Shown here piece after piece: positions 1-11,900 of a stretch of 64,000 nt of DNA. The number at the start of each line of letters is the position of its first letter. Within the stretch, counting starts at the first letter, position 1. The notes under the pieces are model-generated. The model was not told the origin of the DNA. It saw nothing but the letters and a program-made list of their open reading frames with translations, and ran no database searches. Location: NCBI RefSeq assembly GCF_963576615.1, contig NC_088708.1, positions 50,889,196-50,953,195 of the forward strand. Direction: 5' to 3'. The position numbers and the translations under genes are program-made. This stretch comes from Watersipora subatra (taxonomy: Eukaryota > Bryozoa > Gymnolaemata > Cheilostomatida > Watersiporidae).

Positions 1-642
1 GAAGAAAGTGCATATATAAGTTCTTTATTCCATTCATATAAGCTCAAAATAAATTAGGAATTATTCTTGGTGTTCAAAGTCTGGCATGTTTGTGTACTGA
101 CTGACTAGCTAGGAATCTTATCAGCACTCCCTGGCGAGTTCAAATTTCTTTTGAAACAGAGAAGTCTAAGCAAAGAAATGACATCAGAAAGTTTATAAGA
201 TCAAACTAGCTCCATTGCAATGTTATTCCCAAATATGGTGAAGATATATCTTCTATTATGGCCAAATACCAATCAACAGAATAAAAGTATGAGTTGTAGT
301 ATTAAGTGCTCATATTATGAGTCGCTAGCATAACTTTGATGTTCCGTATAGACCAAAGCATTTATCTAATCTTTTCTACAAATAAAGACAGTAAATGGTT
401 ACGACAATGCATGTAGCTGAAATAAGTGCAGATTTGTCTATTTGTAGCCCAGGGTGTTCTCCATTATGACATATTTAATCCTTGTCTGATATCTGGGTAA
501 CTCTGCTTGACATTGATAGCGCTTATCAAAGCACCCAGTTGCTAAATGCGCAAAGCTCTGTTTATAGATAACTTATCATGAATCGACTACAGACACGCAT
601 TAAAAGAGTTGTATGACAGCTAAAAACAAAAGTTTTACTTAC

Positions 643-1011
643 CATCTCTGATACCCTCATAATTTTTTCTAAAACACTGCGCTACACGATGTCTACCACA
701 CCAACAAAATACAAAGACGCCGTCTTAATGGTTGTTTGTACCAAAAGCGTCCCGCGATCAGCAGTTAGAAGTAAATAATAACGGTGAACTTATCAATATC
801 ATAAACAAGCTATCACATCAAGAGCCAGCTTATAACAACACCAACTCTTTGTGAAGCTACTACAAAAGCCAGTTGTCTGAAGCCAGCTAGCACTAGCATT
901 TCAAAATAGACTTTTGTTGTGATCAAAGTAAAATCCTATCAAAAACTGTGTTCCTACCTTTCGATACCAGTGCGGTGAGTTCACAGAGGCCCATCGTCCG
1001 CGATCAGACAT
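643..1011 (-). CDS. Candidate two-exon coding start, unrecognised
   Basis: On the - strand an ATG at 1011 opens 18 codons (958-1011) ending MSDRGRW...HWYRK at a consensus donor, AAG then GTAGG. A second exon at 643-681 (13 codons, RSVLEKIMRVSEM) follows a TAG acceptor and ends at ATG then GTAAGT. Both junctions are phase 0, so the two join cleanly. A basic W-Y-R-K-R stretch followed by a leucine/isoleucine-containing run could be a short cytoplasmic tail before a membrane segment, but no further exon is visible before the window edge. I do not recognise the protein. Chance exons of this size are possible, so this is a weak model. Confidence 0.28.
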
Positions 1012-3144
1012 TACAAGTCGAACTTACTGACTTTCTGTATGCTGTTCGTTAGAGACAACGGAATACGCAGCCTTCCCTCACTAGCACCTACCGAGTTGTG
1101 TCAACAGATCGTTTGCTTTGCGTGGTATTATCAGAGAATAGTCAATAATGAAAAACGTCCTTACTAACACGGTGACTCTACGGGAATATTAGATCAAATA
1201 TTATCCACTGAGAAGGCTTTATAATTGCATAGTCGTCGTGGTAACTCAGCTAATTACACGCCATTTATCAAGGCTCCGTGGACATTGTGACTAGATATTG
1301 GCAACGCTTTTTAACAAAAGCCTTCTTGGGTCAGCATATCCTTTTCTGGTCTAACGGTTAGCACACATGATACTCGCTTCAATACAGCATTGTTCTATTA
1401 TGTACCTTGGGTCTTGCACACGTAAACTACAATGTTTGCTATTAATACCAACACGTGAGGAAATGTTTAGCTCAACCTATGGCAAACCATAACAGTATTT
1501 GTTTAATGGCGCCGTTTACAGACATTTAAAACTTGCACTATTTCCTTATGGAAAAATCTAGAAATCAGGGTTGTGCGTGTCCGTGTCTTGTTAAAATATT
1601 TTATGTTCTTTAGTAGTATTGTGTGATTCAATTTAGATACATTTGTTATAGTCATTGTACCCCTTCATTCAGCTTCACTGCTTTACAATATCTCTTCTAG
1701 TATTTCAATAGCTATATATTGACCAATTACAGGTTTTCAACTTATTTCAATTTACATGATCTGAACAAATTGCAGACAACAGCTAGCAATAATATCATTG
1801 CTAGCTGCTTTAACAATTTTCTACGTAATATCCATTCTCTTAGTAGAAAAAGGTATTTTAAACGTTTTATGTCAAACCAATTGATTTTATTGGGTGTTGC
1901 CCTTTTTCCTTTTTTGTTGTTTTATGATTCTTTTATTGCATAATTCGAAAAACATTTCTGTTGGAAATGAAATTATTGCTAATAAAGGAATATATAATAT
2001 TTAATGATACCACACGCATTATCATAGTTTCAAGCTGTGATTCTCTTAAAATGTAACGAATCCCATGTGTGTTTGTGAGAGCAGCGCTGACTTTGAAGCA
2101 GATTTAAATTAATACCACCATTAGCTTTACTCAAAAGGCCACTTCCTCACTGGAAGAAGCTAATCATTGCATATCAACGGAGACAATATCCGTAGTGGCA
2201 CACGCTATTAAATACTTTGGCCTTGCTTTTAACGACTTTCTATCCTTAATTTGTTCACTGTGTATAATTACTCTCGCGTCTCATTGCTGTTATTCTTTCT
2301 TTGATGATTTTGTTGTCTTGTTTTTATAAGCAACTCAACACGGTGCCAGAGTCTAGATGAGTCATAACGCCTTGCACAACAGAACAAAAGGAAAATCCTA
2401 AATCAATGAGCTCGCGGCTCACACAAAGGCCTTTGGCCTGATTCACTATCGGATGACTAATATTATTACTTTGAATATACTAATAAATTATTTATACTAA
2501 TAAGCATAAAACAATGAATAACGGTAACCTAGACTCCTGGAGTGGCATGTCTGGAAAGGCTGTGTTATTGTGCATTGCTCTTTTGCATTGCAATGTGAAT
2601 TCATTCCTTGTCTAATCTTCAGTACTTTGAACATCTCAATATCAGTTTGAATTTCGTTACACAATATTACATGTATGTTTTTTCTTTTCAGTGTACTCAT
2701 TCTTATTATCATCAATCGGCCACTGTCTATGACCAAAACTCATCTCCTACAAGGTTTTTCTTGTCAATATGCAAAGTTGTAATATTTTCAACTGGCTCAT
2801 GATACCTGACAAGGTCGTGAGCCAGTTTTTATAGACTCCAAGAAGTCTCATTGCATTTGTCGAAAAACGTTAAAAAACCCACGCGAGTGGTCAACCGAAA
2901 TTTGTGCAATGGATAGCAACATGGAATACAGAATTCAGAAATTGTATGCTCTTACTTTTTTCCATTAATTTTCAGTTTTACGGTTTATCAAAATATTTCA
3001 TTACCGAAAATACCTTTTCATGAGTCTGTTATTCACCTGCCATATTTATTGCATTGTGACACTACCACTATCTTTGGCAATATTTGAATCAATCTTTCAA
3101 GGTCTTCTCTTTTCATGAGTGATATTCCCTGGGCAGGATCTATC
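1012..3144. other. Non-coding stretch, no supported gene
   Basis: AT-rich sequence with only short ORFs lacking family motifs or convincing splice sites. It would be intron or intergenic DNA if the flanking - strand exons belong to one gene. Confidence 0.5.
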
Positions 3145-4116
3145 AAGTCTGACCTTGTATATACATATATGTATACTAGCAAGTCTGACCTTGTATATAC
3201 ATATATGTATACTAGCAAGTCTGACCTTGTATATACATTGATGTATACTAGCAAGTCTGACCTTGTATATACATATATGTATACTAGCAAGTCTGACCTT
3301 GTATATACATGTATGTATACTAGCAAGTCTGACCTTGTATATACATATATGTATACTAGCAAGTCTGACCTTGTATATACATATATGTATACTAACAAGT
3401 CTGACCTTGTATATACATATATGTATACTAGCAAGTCTGACCTTGTATATACATATATGTATACTAGCAAGTCTGACCTTGTATATACATATATGTATAC
3501 TAGTAAGTCTGACCTTGTATATACATATATGTATACTAGCAAGTCTGACCTTGTATATACATATATGTATACTAGCAAGTCTGACCTTGTATATACATAT
3601 ATGTATACTAGCAAGTCTGACCTTGTATATACATATATGTATACTAGCAAGTCTGACCTTGTATATACATATATGTATACTAGCAAGTCTGACCTTGTAT
3701 ATACATATATGTATACTAGCAAGTCTGACCTTGTATATACATATATGTATACTAGCAAGTCTGACCTTGTATATACATATATGTATACTAGTAAGTCTGA
3801 CCTTGTATATACATATATGTATACTAGCAAGTCTGACCTTGTATATACATATATGTATACTAGCAAGTCTGACCTTGTATATACATATATGTATACTAGC
3901 AAGTCTGACCTTGTATATACATATATGTATACTAGTAAGTCTGACCTTGTATATACATATATGTATACTAGCAAGTCTGACCTTGTATATACATATATGT
4001 ATACTAGCAAGTCTGACCTTGTATATACATATATGTATACTAGTAAGTCTGACCTTGTATATACATATATGTATACTAGCAAGTCTGACCTTGTATATAC
4101 ATATATGTATACTAGC
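3145..4116. repeat. 36-bp minisatellite, 27 exact-length copies
   Basis: The unit begins AAGTCTGACCTTG and contains the perfect 16-bp palindrome TATACATATATGTATA. The array is 972 bp, exactly 27 x 36, with no indels. Point variants include ACATTGATG, ACATGTATG, ACTAACAAG and recurrent ACTAGTAAG. Because 36 is divisible by 3 and the unit lacks stops in most frames, it creates ORFs of more than 300 codons on both strands. These are repeat artefacts, not genes. Confidence 0.97.
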
Positions 4117-5017
4117 AGGTTCCCTGATACTAGACCGTAGTAACAATTTTCCATCGAGTGTGAAAGTACTTATAATAGGACAATTCCTTTTGAACTCAGT
4201 ATCGTTTTGAAATTCCAAGCTTGCAAAACTCGATAAAAAGGTAAACAGAAATCAAGTAGAACAAATAGTTTTTTCTCACTTTAAAAAAAATGATGTTTTA
4301 GGGATAACTGAAGAAACAATGATTGCAGGACACCTAAACTGATATAGTGTGTATATTTGTTATAATTAGAAAAACAAATATTTTTAAAGTAACTATTTTG
4401 TTGCTGAGGAGAAGAAACTTTCTAACTTTGTATATTTTGATCCTTCCTGACTAAGAACTTCAATTGGTGTGTCATTAGAAACTGATGTTCTGTCAGAAGC
4501 TATTTTTTTATTTCTCGGTCGGTGAGAAGTGCCCTCGGCATTTTGGCGATATTTCAAGAATTAATAAGCCAATCGACGTGAAGCTTTGGAATTAGGCTTG
4601 AAACGTATTACTCATAAAGTGATCGAAAAATCATAATTTCACCTAAACCGGAAATGCGGAAAAACAAAGTGAAACTACTCAGCCGAGTTTACTTTCACGT
4701 AAGATCAAGTGAGAAAACAACTCCCAAGTTATTTTGGGCGCAGGCTTCAAAGTGTTAAAACTGTGTTGGCCCAATTTCTATCAATCATTGGTGACAATAG
4801 TTTTACTGATCTCTTAACGTATTGGCCTTTCATCGATCAAAGGTGTTTCACAAACAGCAGTTCATAATGCTGCATCATTGTCTCAAATTGCACCTCTTAT
4901 ATTTCCAACATGTTTCACAATGTTTGCATCGCATGTCACGAAATCGGAAGGCTCTGTACTGTATTGTATTCACCTGCTACTACTAGTTCTAGAGGTTGGT
5001 AACAGCCTATTTCCTAC
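4117..5017. other. Non-coding stretch between minisatellite and candidate exon
   Basis: No coding signal or recognisable repeat. If the exon at 5018-5329 is real, this is its downstream intron on the - strand. Confidence 0.5.
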
Positions 5018-5329
5018 CTTGAGTAACGATCCACTGATCCTCGCAGGACGTGGTGAATTCCTGCCATCATCTACAGGTTTAATCTCCGTCTCATTTTTTG
5101 CAACTTTGCCATCATTTGCCTCAGACACTGTGGGTACAATCGAGGAGTCCTTCATATCAGCGTTAATGTCATCATCATTGTTATTGTTAGTTTTAAGTTT
5201 TTCCTGTGCTATATGGTCATAGAACTTCAGATCTGTTGCATCTGCTATCTTTCCAGAAGTCTGTGGAGAGGAAGCAGTTCGTTTTGTTGTCAACGATTGG
5301 TCAGATTCATCACTGATGGTTGTACCCAT
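5018..5329 (-). CDS. Candidate first coding exon, disordered acidic/polar protein
   Basis: On the - strand an ATG in good context (ATCAAAATGGG) opens 104 codons ending ...ISGSLLK at donor AAG then GTAGGA, phase 0. A TAG acceptor sits just upstream, so about 15 bases of 5' untranslated sequence (to 5344) precede the start. The peptide is rich in S, T, N and D, includes an N/D run (NNNNDDD), and looks intrinsically disordered. No family is recognised. Downstream exons were not found; the 36-bp minisatellite would lie in the next intron. The opposite strand also has a 114-codon ORF here, which I treat as its shadow. Confidence 0.4.
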
Positions 5330-5344
5330 TTTGATCTCTTCTGC

Positions 5345-8300
5345 CTACAAGCCTGCCATCAATAAATTCCACTTCGTTAGTTAATTGCCTACAGATGGAA
5401 ATCTAATCAGATCTTTATACCATAGCTTTTCATGGCATCAACTTTTAATAAGCATTCTAGTATTGACTTAAGGGTATTTATTTCCTGCGCTGGGTGTCAC
5501 AACATGTAATTTTCTTCCATATATTTCAAAAACTAATACTCCATCCGTTGAAACATATTAATTACGCCATTTGATTCTGCAGCTGTGAACAGGCTATAGC
5601 CACTGACACCTATCTTCTTAGTTAAATATAATCCCAGAAGGTGTTATGTAAAGTGTTGCACTCTCCAGAGTATTAATAGCATCTTAGCCCAGTAAGAATA
5701 TTTATTTAATAACATTGACAAGCACTTCAAGAAGCCTTAAATTTCATACTTCACACTCTGCTAACTTAGCAACCAGACAAAGTGCAAATCTAATAAAACC
5801 ATAGCGGATCACGGAGTGCTAGCAGCGTGATTTGTCTTTAACTAATATCATAGGTTCTCCTACAGGTGTGCACTGCACAGTATAACTCAAAAATGCTCAA
5901 ACTATCATCGTGAAAGCCTTAATTGAATACAATGTATAATTAGAAAAAAAACCAACTTTATAGACATTGATTCACAACTCTTACCTTATTCTTCAGTGTA
6001 TTTACGTACTTGCAGTTTAAGGTGATACAAAACAGTTTTGTCTTTTATCATCGTTAGTTATGTTGTTGATGTAGTGATATATCTTTAAGCACTGAGTCAA
6101 ACCTTATCACTGAATAGATGGGACAGATATGGAAAATTCTTTGTCTCGTTTTATCATAGCGCAAACATAAATCATCAAGTAGTGTCGTACAAATATTACT
6201 AGTAAAAATTTCTTTTTGTAGCCAGCCCTAAACCTCAACATTGAAAAGCATTTAGTTAAGAAACGTACCTTTTCTGTTATGGCTTCACTTCAGTGACAGG
6301 AGAGGGCACCTGCCTTCATGAGATCGTATAACACCAATATCATAGTATCCATTTATTGTACTGAAGTGAACATATTGTATCGGATAAAATGCCTTGAGAA
6401 TTATAATCTGGCCTTTGTTTGCACAAGCCTGTCCATTATTCATCGACTTCTATAAAATGCCAACAATATCGTATTCGCGATCACTTCTCAGCCTGACTGA
6501 GGTTATACACCGCATAATAGCATTCATCAGTATCAATATGCCAGTGTGTTTGTCAAGTTATTTTCAGTTTAAAACAATGCAAGCAAGTTTTCGACAAGGG
6601 AGGAACGGTCGTTTGTTGCCTTTGTAAGGTATAATTGAAAAAACAGCTGTAGTTAGTGGTTAATCATTCAACTGCCAGACATTAAAAGACTTTGTTTACG
6701 TGCTAACAAACTACTCCTGTGTACCAATGAAATGCAGATCAAATGCCTCACAGTTTTCTCAAAACAAACAATAGATTTATTGTTACCTTTTCAAGTGCTT
6801 CACTTACACATCTAAATACATGCCTGATATTGTGCAACTCTAGACCAGACCTCTCATCCTTATAATAATAACACAGTTATTATAATTATTATTATATTAT
6901 TAAGTCGATATAATTATTATTATATCTCATAGATATAATAATAATAATTATATCTATTGCATCTCTGTTTGTCAGCTCATCAGCAACCATTTATTTTCTG
7001 CTGCCTTTGATTTTCATGAAATAATTTAGTCAATTATTATTAACATAATGTTATTGTACAGTTTTATATTTAATCATATGTTTGGTGAATGCTCGGTAAC
7101 TGTATTGATGCTCAGTCATGATGTATTGTTCTGTTTAGCTCTAAAGCACTCTAGGAGACCCAAGGTGAAATTGTCCCTCTCACTGCTCCTTTGGTAGTTG
7201 GTAAAAATTAGACTATATTATATCTACTGTCATAAACATCTGATTTCATATTACTATTTCATCTATAAAATATAATTCTATACACATTTCTTGTGACAGT
7301 ATAATTTTGATAAGTATTGAATTTAAGATAATAAAAGCATTGTTCAGAAAAGTCGAGGCGATAGCGCACTCTTGTAACAAGCGAAGCATCTATTACATTC
7401 TGGTAAGGCCTCAAATGTGATAGCATCACCAGGTAGTACTTTTAAATAAAAAACCCTAAACCTGTAATAAACAGAAATTCTAAAGTGGTAGCATTGTTGG
7501 AATGATATGCAAAGCTTGCTTCAGTTGTAGAACGCAGTTTTAGCCAGTGCTTCTAGCTAGCTAGTTTCTGCTATACAATCATTTATTGGTTTCTCTTCCA
7601 TATATATTTTATTATTTGAGCATTTCAGTATATCTACAGACACGCCGATGTAAGTTATAATAGCACCGTTTACATGATGCTACGAGGATCTAAAATGTAG
7701 ACTCCTACCTTTATGTATATGCATCTTCCTGCAATCTTAAATAACCGTTGCATATTGGTTTTAAGAGAATGTATACAAGGAAAAATGCTAATAATTTCTG
7801 ACTAGACACTTTACATGATGCTCAATCCTGGTGAAAAATGATGGCTCGACTAGCTAGTATATTTTTACTCTTGTACTAACTTGCTTTGTAGCTTTTCAGC
7901 CCAGTATGGCTTGAGTCGCTGACACTTAATGCATGTAATCCGCCTACACACTCAAATGAGATTAGGTTGTTGAAAATAACAAACTTTGCTTTAGTTGAGA
8001 ATAAATGAAGGCTAACTGGGGCTAACTTCACTGAAATGAAATTGGTGAATCATTCCTAAGAGTGGGATATCAGTCATGTTATTGGATCATGCAAATTTGA
8101 TTTAAATTATAGATGCTTAACTGCAACTATAAGACGACAATGAACACAGTTAACAATAGTTCATAGAATGAACTGGCTAAAAAATTATTTAGCGTAGCAA
8201 GTACACCAAATTGGCCGAGTTATTACAGTAGGGAGTTTTCTATTATTGAAGTCAATAGAGCAGACAACTCTACCAATTTTGCTCGTGATAGTCTCACTAG

Positions 8301-8464
8301 TTAATTATTCGCGCATGATGCACTGCAAACGTTGACAAAAACTTTATTACGGCTAGGTTCGACGAGACGATTCGTGAAAAGATATACAAGCACTGCTAAT
8401 TACTTAATCTATATAAGCATTAAGCTGCTTGGGTTTCGTGTTGGTATGTGATTTGTGTTGGTGT
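5345..8464. other. Non-coding region upstream of MRPS14
   Basis: No supported coding exon. Two - strand donor-like sites (AAG then GTAAGA near 5985, AAG then GTACGT near 6263) could end untranslated exons of the gene at 5018-5329. At about 6860-6960 there is a dense AT palindromic patch of ATAATTATTATTATATC and its complement around TCATAGATATAAT, able to fold on itself. Confidence 0.4.
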
Positions 8465-8495
8465 CAGAGCCATCGAGTGTAACTCGATGGCTCTG
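8465..8495. repeat. Perfect 14-bp stem, 3-nt loop inverted repeat
   Basis: CAGAGCCATCGAGT, loop GTA, then the exact reverse complement. It lies about 350 bp upstream of the MRPS14 start codon, inside a GTGTTGGTATGTG-rich stretch. It does not match the histone 3' stem-loop. Confidence 0.85.
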
Positions 8496-8847
8496 TGTTG
8501 GTGTATGTGTTTTGCGTTGGTATGTGTCTTGTCCCTCTCTTTGTAAATGTTTGGCCTTAAGGTCAAGGCTTTTCAGCAATCGCAAACGCTGACAACCGTA
8601 TTTACAAGACGGGAGCTGAATACGAAAACTGACCTTTCCAAGATACATTTGCAGAGTTCAAGGTTGTTTGCGCTCGCAACATTTTCAACATACTGCTTTT
8701 AAGTTCGTTCCAAAGCAGCTTACTCTACCGGTTTTCACTTGCTACCACGATTGTTTTGTAGTAGAATCTGAAATATTTGTTTATTTTACGATAAGTTTGT
8801 AATTAAAAAATCAGGCAGGTAAAAATTATATAATCGACGCCGACCAG

Positions 8848-8901
8848 ATGTTTCGCCGGATTTGTAGTAGCATTGCTACATCTGTTTGGTCAACGTCAAT
8901 G
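8848..8901 (+). CDS. MRPS14: MRPS14 exon 1 (targeting peptide)
   Basis: 18 codons from ATG to the donor ATG then GTAAGG, phase 0. Chosen because exon 2 has an in-frame TAG directly before its acceptor and therefore needs a separate start exon, and because the peptide suits mitochondrial import. Another upstream exon cannot be excluded. Confidence 0.72.
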
Positions 8902-11900
8902 GTAAGGATTTCACTCGTTCGACCGGTATTGTACTTTTTGGTGAACTGAATTAGCTTTGCTTAATTGTATCTCTTTACTAACAGTATCTCGTGGAGCCAG
9001 GCATCACCGATCGCATGAGAAGGGTTGATAAAAATCCTGTGAGGCTGAGGAATTTTCTAAAATGAACGAGTAACTATTAAATGTCAGAGGTGTTTGTAAA
9101 TTTAAAAGCAATGTCTCGATTCAATCCAATTCTCATCATAAAATTCAATTCAATTCTTATTTTTGCATCATAGATCTGGTTAGAATCGATTCATCTCAAT
9201 TCAATCAGCAGCACACTACAATTCAATTCTTAATTTTTTAGGTATCCTAACTTCCAATGAATTGATTCAATTCAGTATTTTAGATAAAATCAATTCTCTA
9301 TCAATTTACCCTCTGTCCACTAGCTAGCCTATACAGCCTTTGCTCTGAATAGAAGTTGCTCACCCACACAAATGTTGTTGGATAACTCCTGTGCAAAATA
9401 ATCTTGGAAATAAAATAACCATTGATTGTTGCAGTTTATTTTACCATATATCATAGGACAGTTTCTCAATGCACTTGGTGGCTAAATTAAAAAAAATGTA
9501 AGTTTTGTTAAAGTTGCTGGAGTCATCCTCGATCCACCGGGGCACTGGTTGCAGACAGAGCGCATAGAATTTCAGCCAACTTGAGCATCTGCCTCTTGTG
9601 TTTACTCCAACACTTTATACAGGGACCTGTGTAAAAGTTTTCAGGGATGACAATCAAATTTCTTTCTACAAATTGTCCAGAATGCGTATTGAACAGCCCA
9701 GAGCATAACATTTCTCATTTATAGAGACTAGCTACCAGATTTGAATTATTGCCAACACTCGAGTGATATCACATATGATTAGTTAACACCCCACTACACA
9801 TAGCTTAAAGTTACGGCAGCAAAAGCAACCACCAGCAAAACAATAATTTCTGCCAGCTGACATATACAAACAACCAAAATTAAATAATACAGGTGAAATT
9901 ACCTTTGTGTAGCAGCCAACTCATGATATTTAAGTAGTTCACCCTCTAAGCCAATATCACACACTGAAGGAGCAATGGCTCCCTTCTTCAGTTTGATGAA
10001 CAGGCTTAATGCGTCCTCCTTTGGCTCTTTGACGACAACAGGTGCCACTGGCTGAGCAGAATGTGGCACCCATTTCTTGAGTTCTAAAAGCAAATACAAG
10101 TTAGTGAAAGCTATTAGAGGGAGAAAGAAATTTAAAAGCATTATAGGTAAACTGCATGCAGCAAATTGAAATAGTGTATTGAATTATTGCCAATGCATGC
10201 ATTGCTACACCAGGACTGCAATTATTATTACATACCACCATGTCCACCATCTAGTGTACACACTGTCAAAAGATTGCCAATATGAACTAAGTTGAATGTG
10301 TCTATACATACATATACATACATATATAGACATTTATATGTATACCTTTGTAATTTTTTGTTATGGTACTGTTGTTTATAGAAAAATCTATTTATTAATC
10401 AATTTATTCAATTATTTTTTCGTAACAAAATCTTAACATTCATTATAATAATTATTGTTTATTTATTAACCACCACGAACAGCAAATTACAAGCGAATGT
10501 GGTGATTAACAAATAAATAGATAATAATTACAGCAATTAATTGTTTAGATAATAGATAGTTGAAGATAGTTTGAAATATACCAAAAAATGAAGAGCTTAG
10601 GATAGAGCAATAATAATTAAAGATAATGCTTTTTCTCTCATTCATTTACTACATTTAACCTCCTTCATTCATCTCATATTTAACACAGCACAATAATTAC
10701 CTAAATAAATAACAAACTACTCACCACTGCAGGCACTGCTTTGTCTGGAAAAAAGGTGGCATCATCGCTAGTGCAATTCTATCAGTAGTGTCCATCATAT
10801 CTATAATATGATAATAATACTGTAAAAAGAATGGATGTTGTTGTTAATAACTTGATAAAATACATCAATTAAATATGGAATAAATTAGTGAAATCGCCAG
10901 ACTACTGAAACTACTTATCCAGCGAGAGAAAATCTTGTCAACAAACCACAAAACTGAGAACAACTAGACCAGTGAATTAGGTTCAACTTACCATTGAGTC
11001 CTGAGTGATAAATTTAAACCACTGCATAGGATGAGGCCTGATGCATGAATGAGATGCTGTTACATTTGTTTGCATGGCGATCAAGAAGTCCTTTACTAAT
11101 GCTAGAACCACCCAAGCTTAATTCAGTCCTGGAGTTGTCTCGCGCCAATTTTCGAACGAACTGGAGGCATAAACCCCATACAGGTTGCAAAGTTGATGCA
11201 AAGAAAACCCTCAACTAGTTTTGTCTGAACCAATATGAGTAGATCTGCTTAGTCATGAAAAGTAAAACAAGCCATCCATCATGTATGGTAGACACCTGCG
11301 ATGCCGGAGAGGAAGAAAAGAGGATGACAAATCTTTTACGCTGTCATTGCTTATGCTAACTGCAGTTAAATGATTTGCTGATAAACACAGCACTTTTTAA
11401 TGTCCTTTAATAGTATATTCTGTATCGCCAACAATCCAGCTTCTGATGAAGTTTTTATATGTCTAAATGAATTTAAAACACTTTATAGCCTTTGGAGTTG
11501 TGGCGTTTTTAAGCAAAAGATCTTATTTGAAAGCTAGTTTATTTAAAAATTATGTAACGCGAGTTTGTTTGTAATTCAGTGACGTCTAAAAGACTTTGAA
11601 AAAGTTTTATAGATCTACTAGCGCAAAAAAAATATCAAGAATGTTGCGTTTGATTAGGCTTACTAGTATATGAGGAGAATTTTATAGTACGTAGGCCTAA
11701 GTCTGAGGAACTTTATGTAATTTTTTAGCCTAGCATTATTTTTAATAATTAGGCTACTTTTGGCAGAATTTTTTAGACTACTTTGAAGGTCATGCCGATA
11801 TAAAGTCAGCCATAGGAATGATTCTAGCAATATCGTTTAGGTGAAGCAAAGTGTAATTGTTTGGTTTTTAAATTAACTCAGTTGTGCTATTGTTGTTTGT

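Noticed and set aside
3033..4218. Four ORFs of 315-373 codons on both strands
   Set aside because: Products of the 36-bp minisatellite, which lacks stops in several frames.
9523..9711. 62-codon - strand ORF (LCSGLF...PVDRG)
   Set aside because: It overlaps the nested gene's terminal exon in a different frame; the phase from the preceding exon selects the short SLYKVLE ending.
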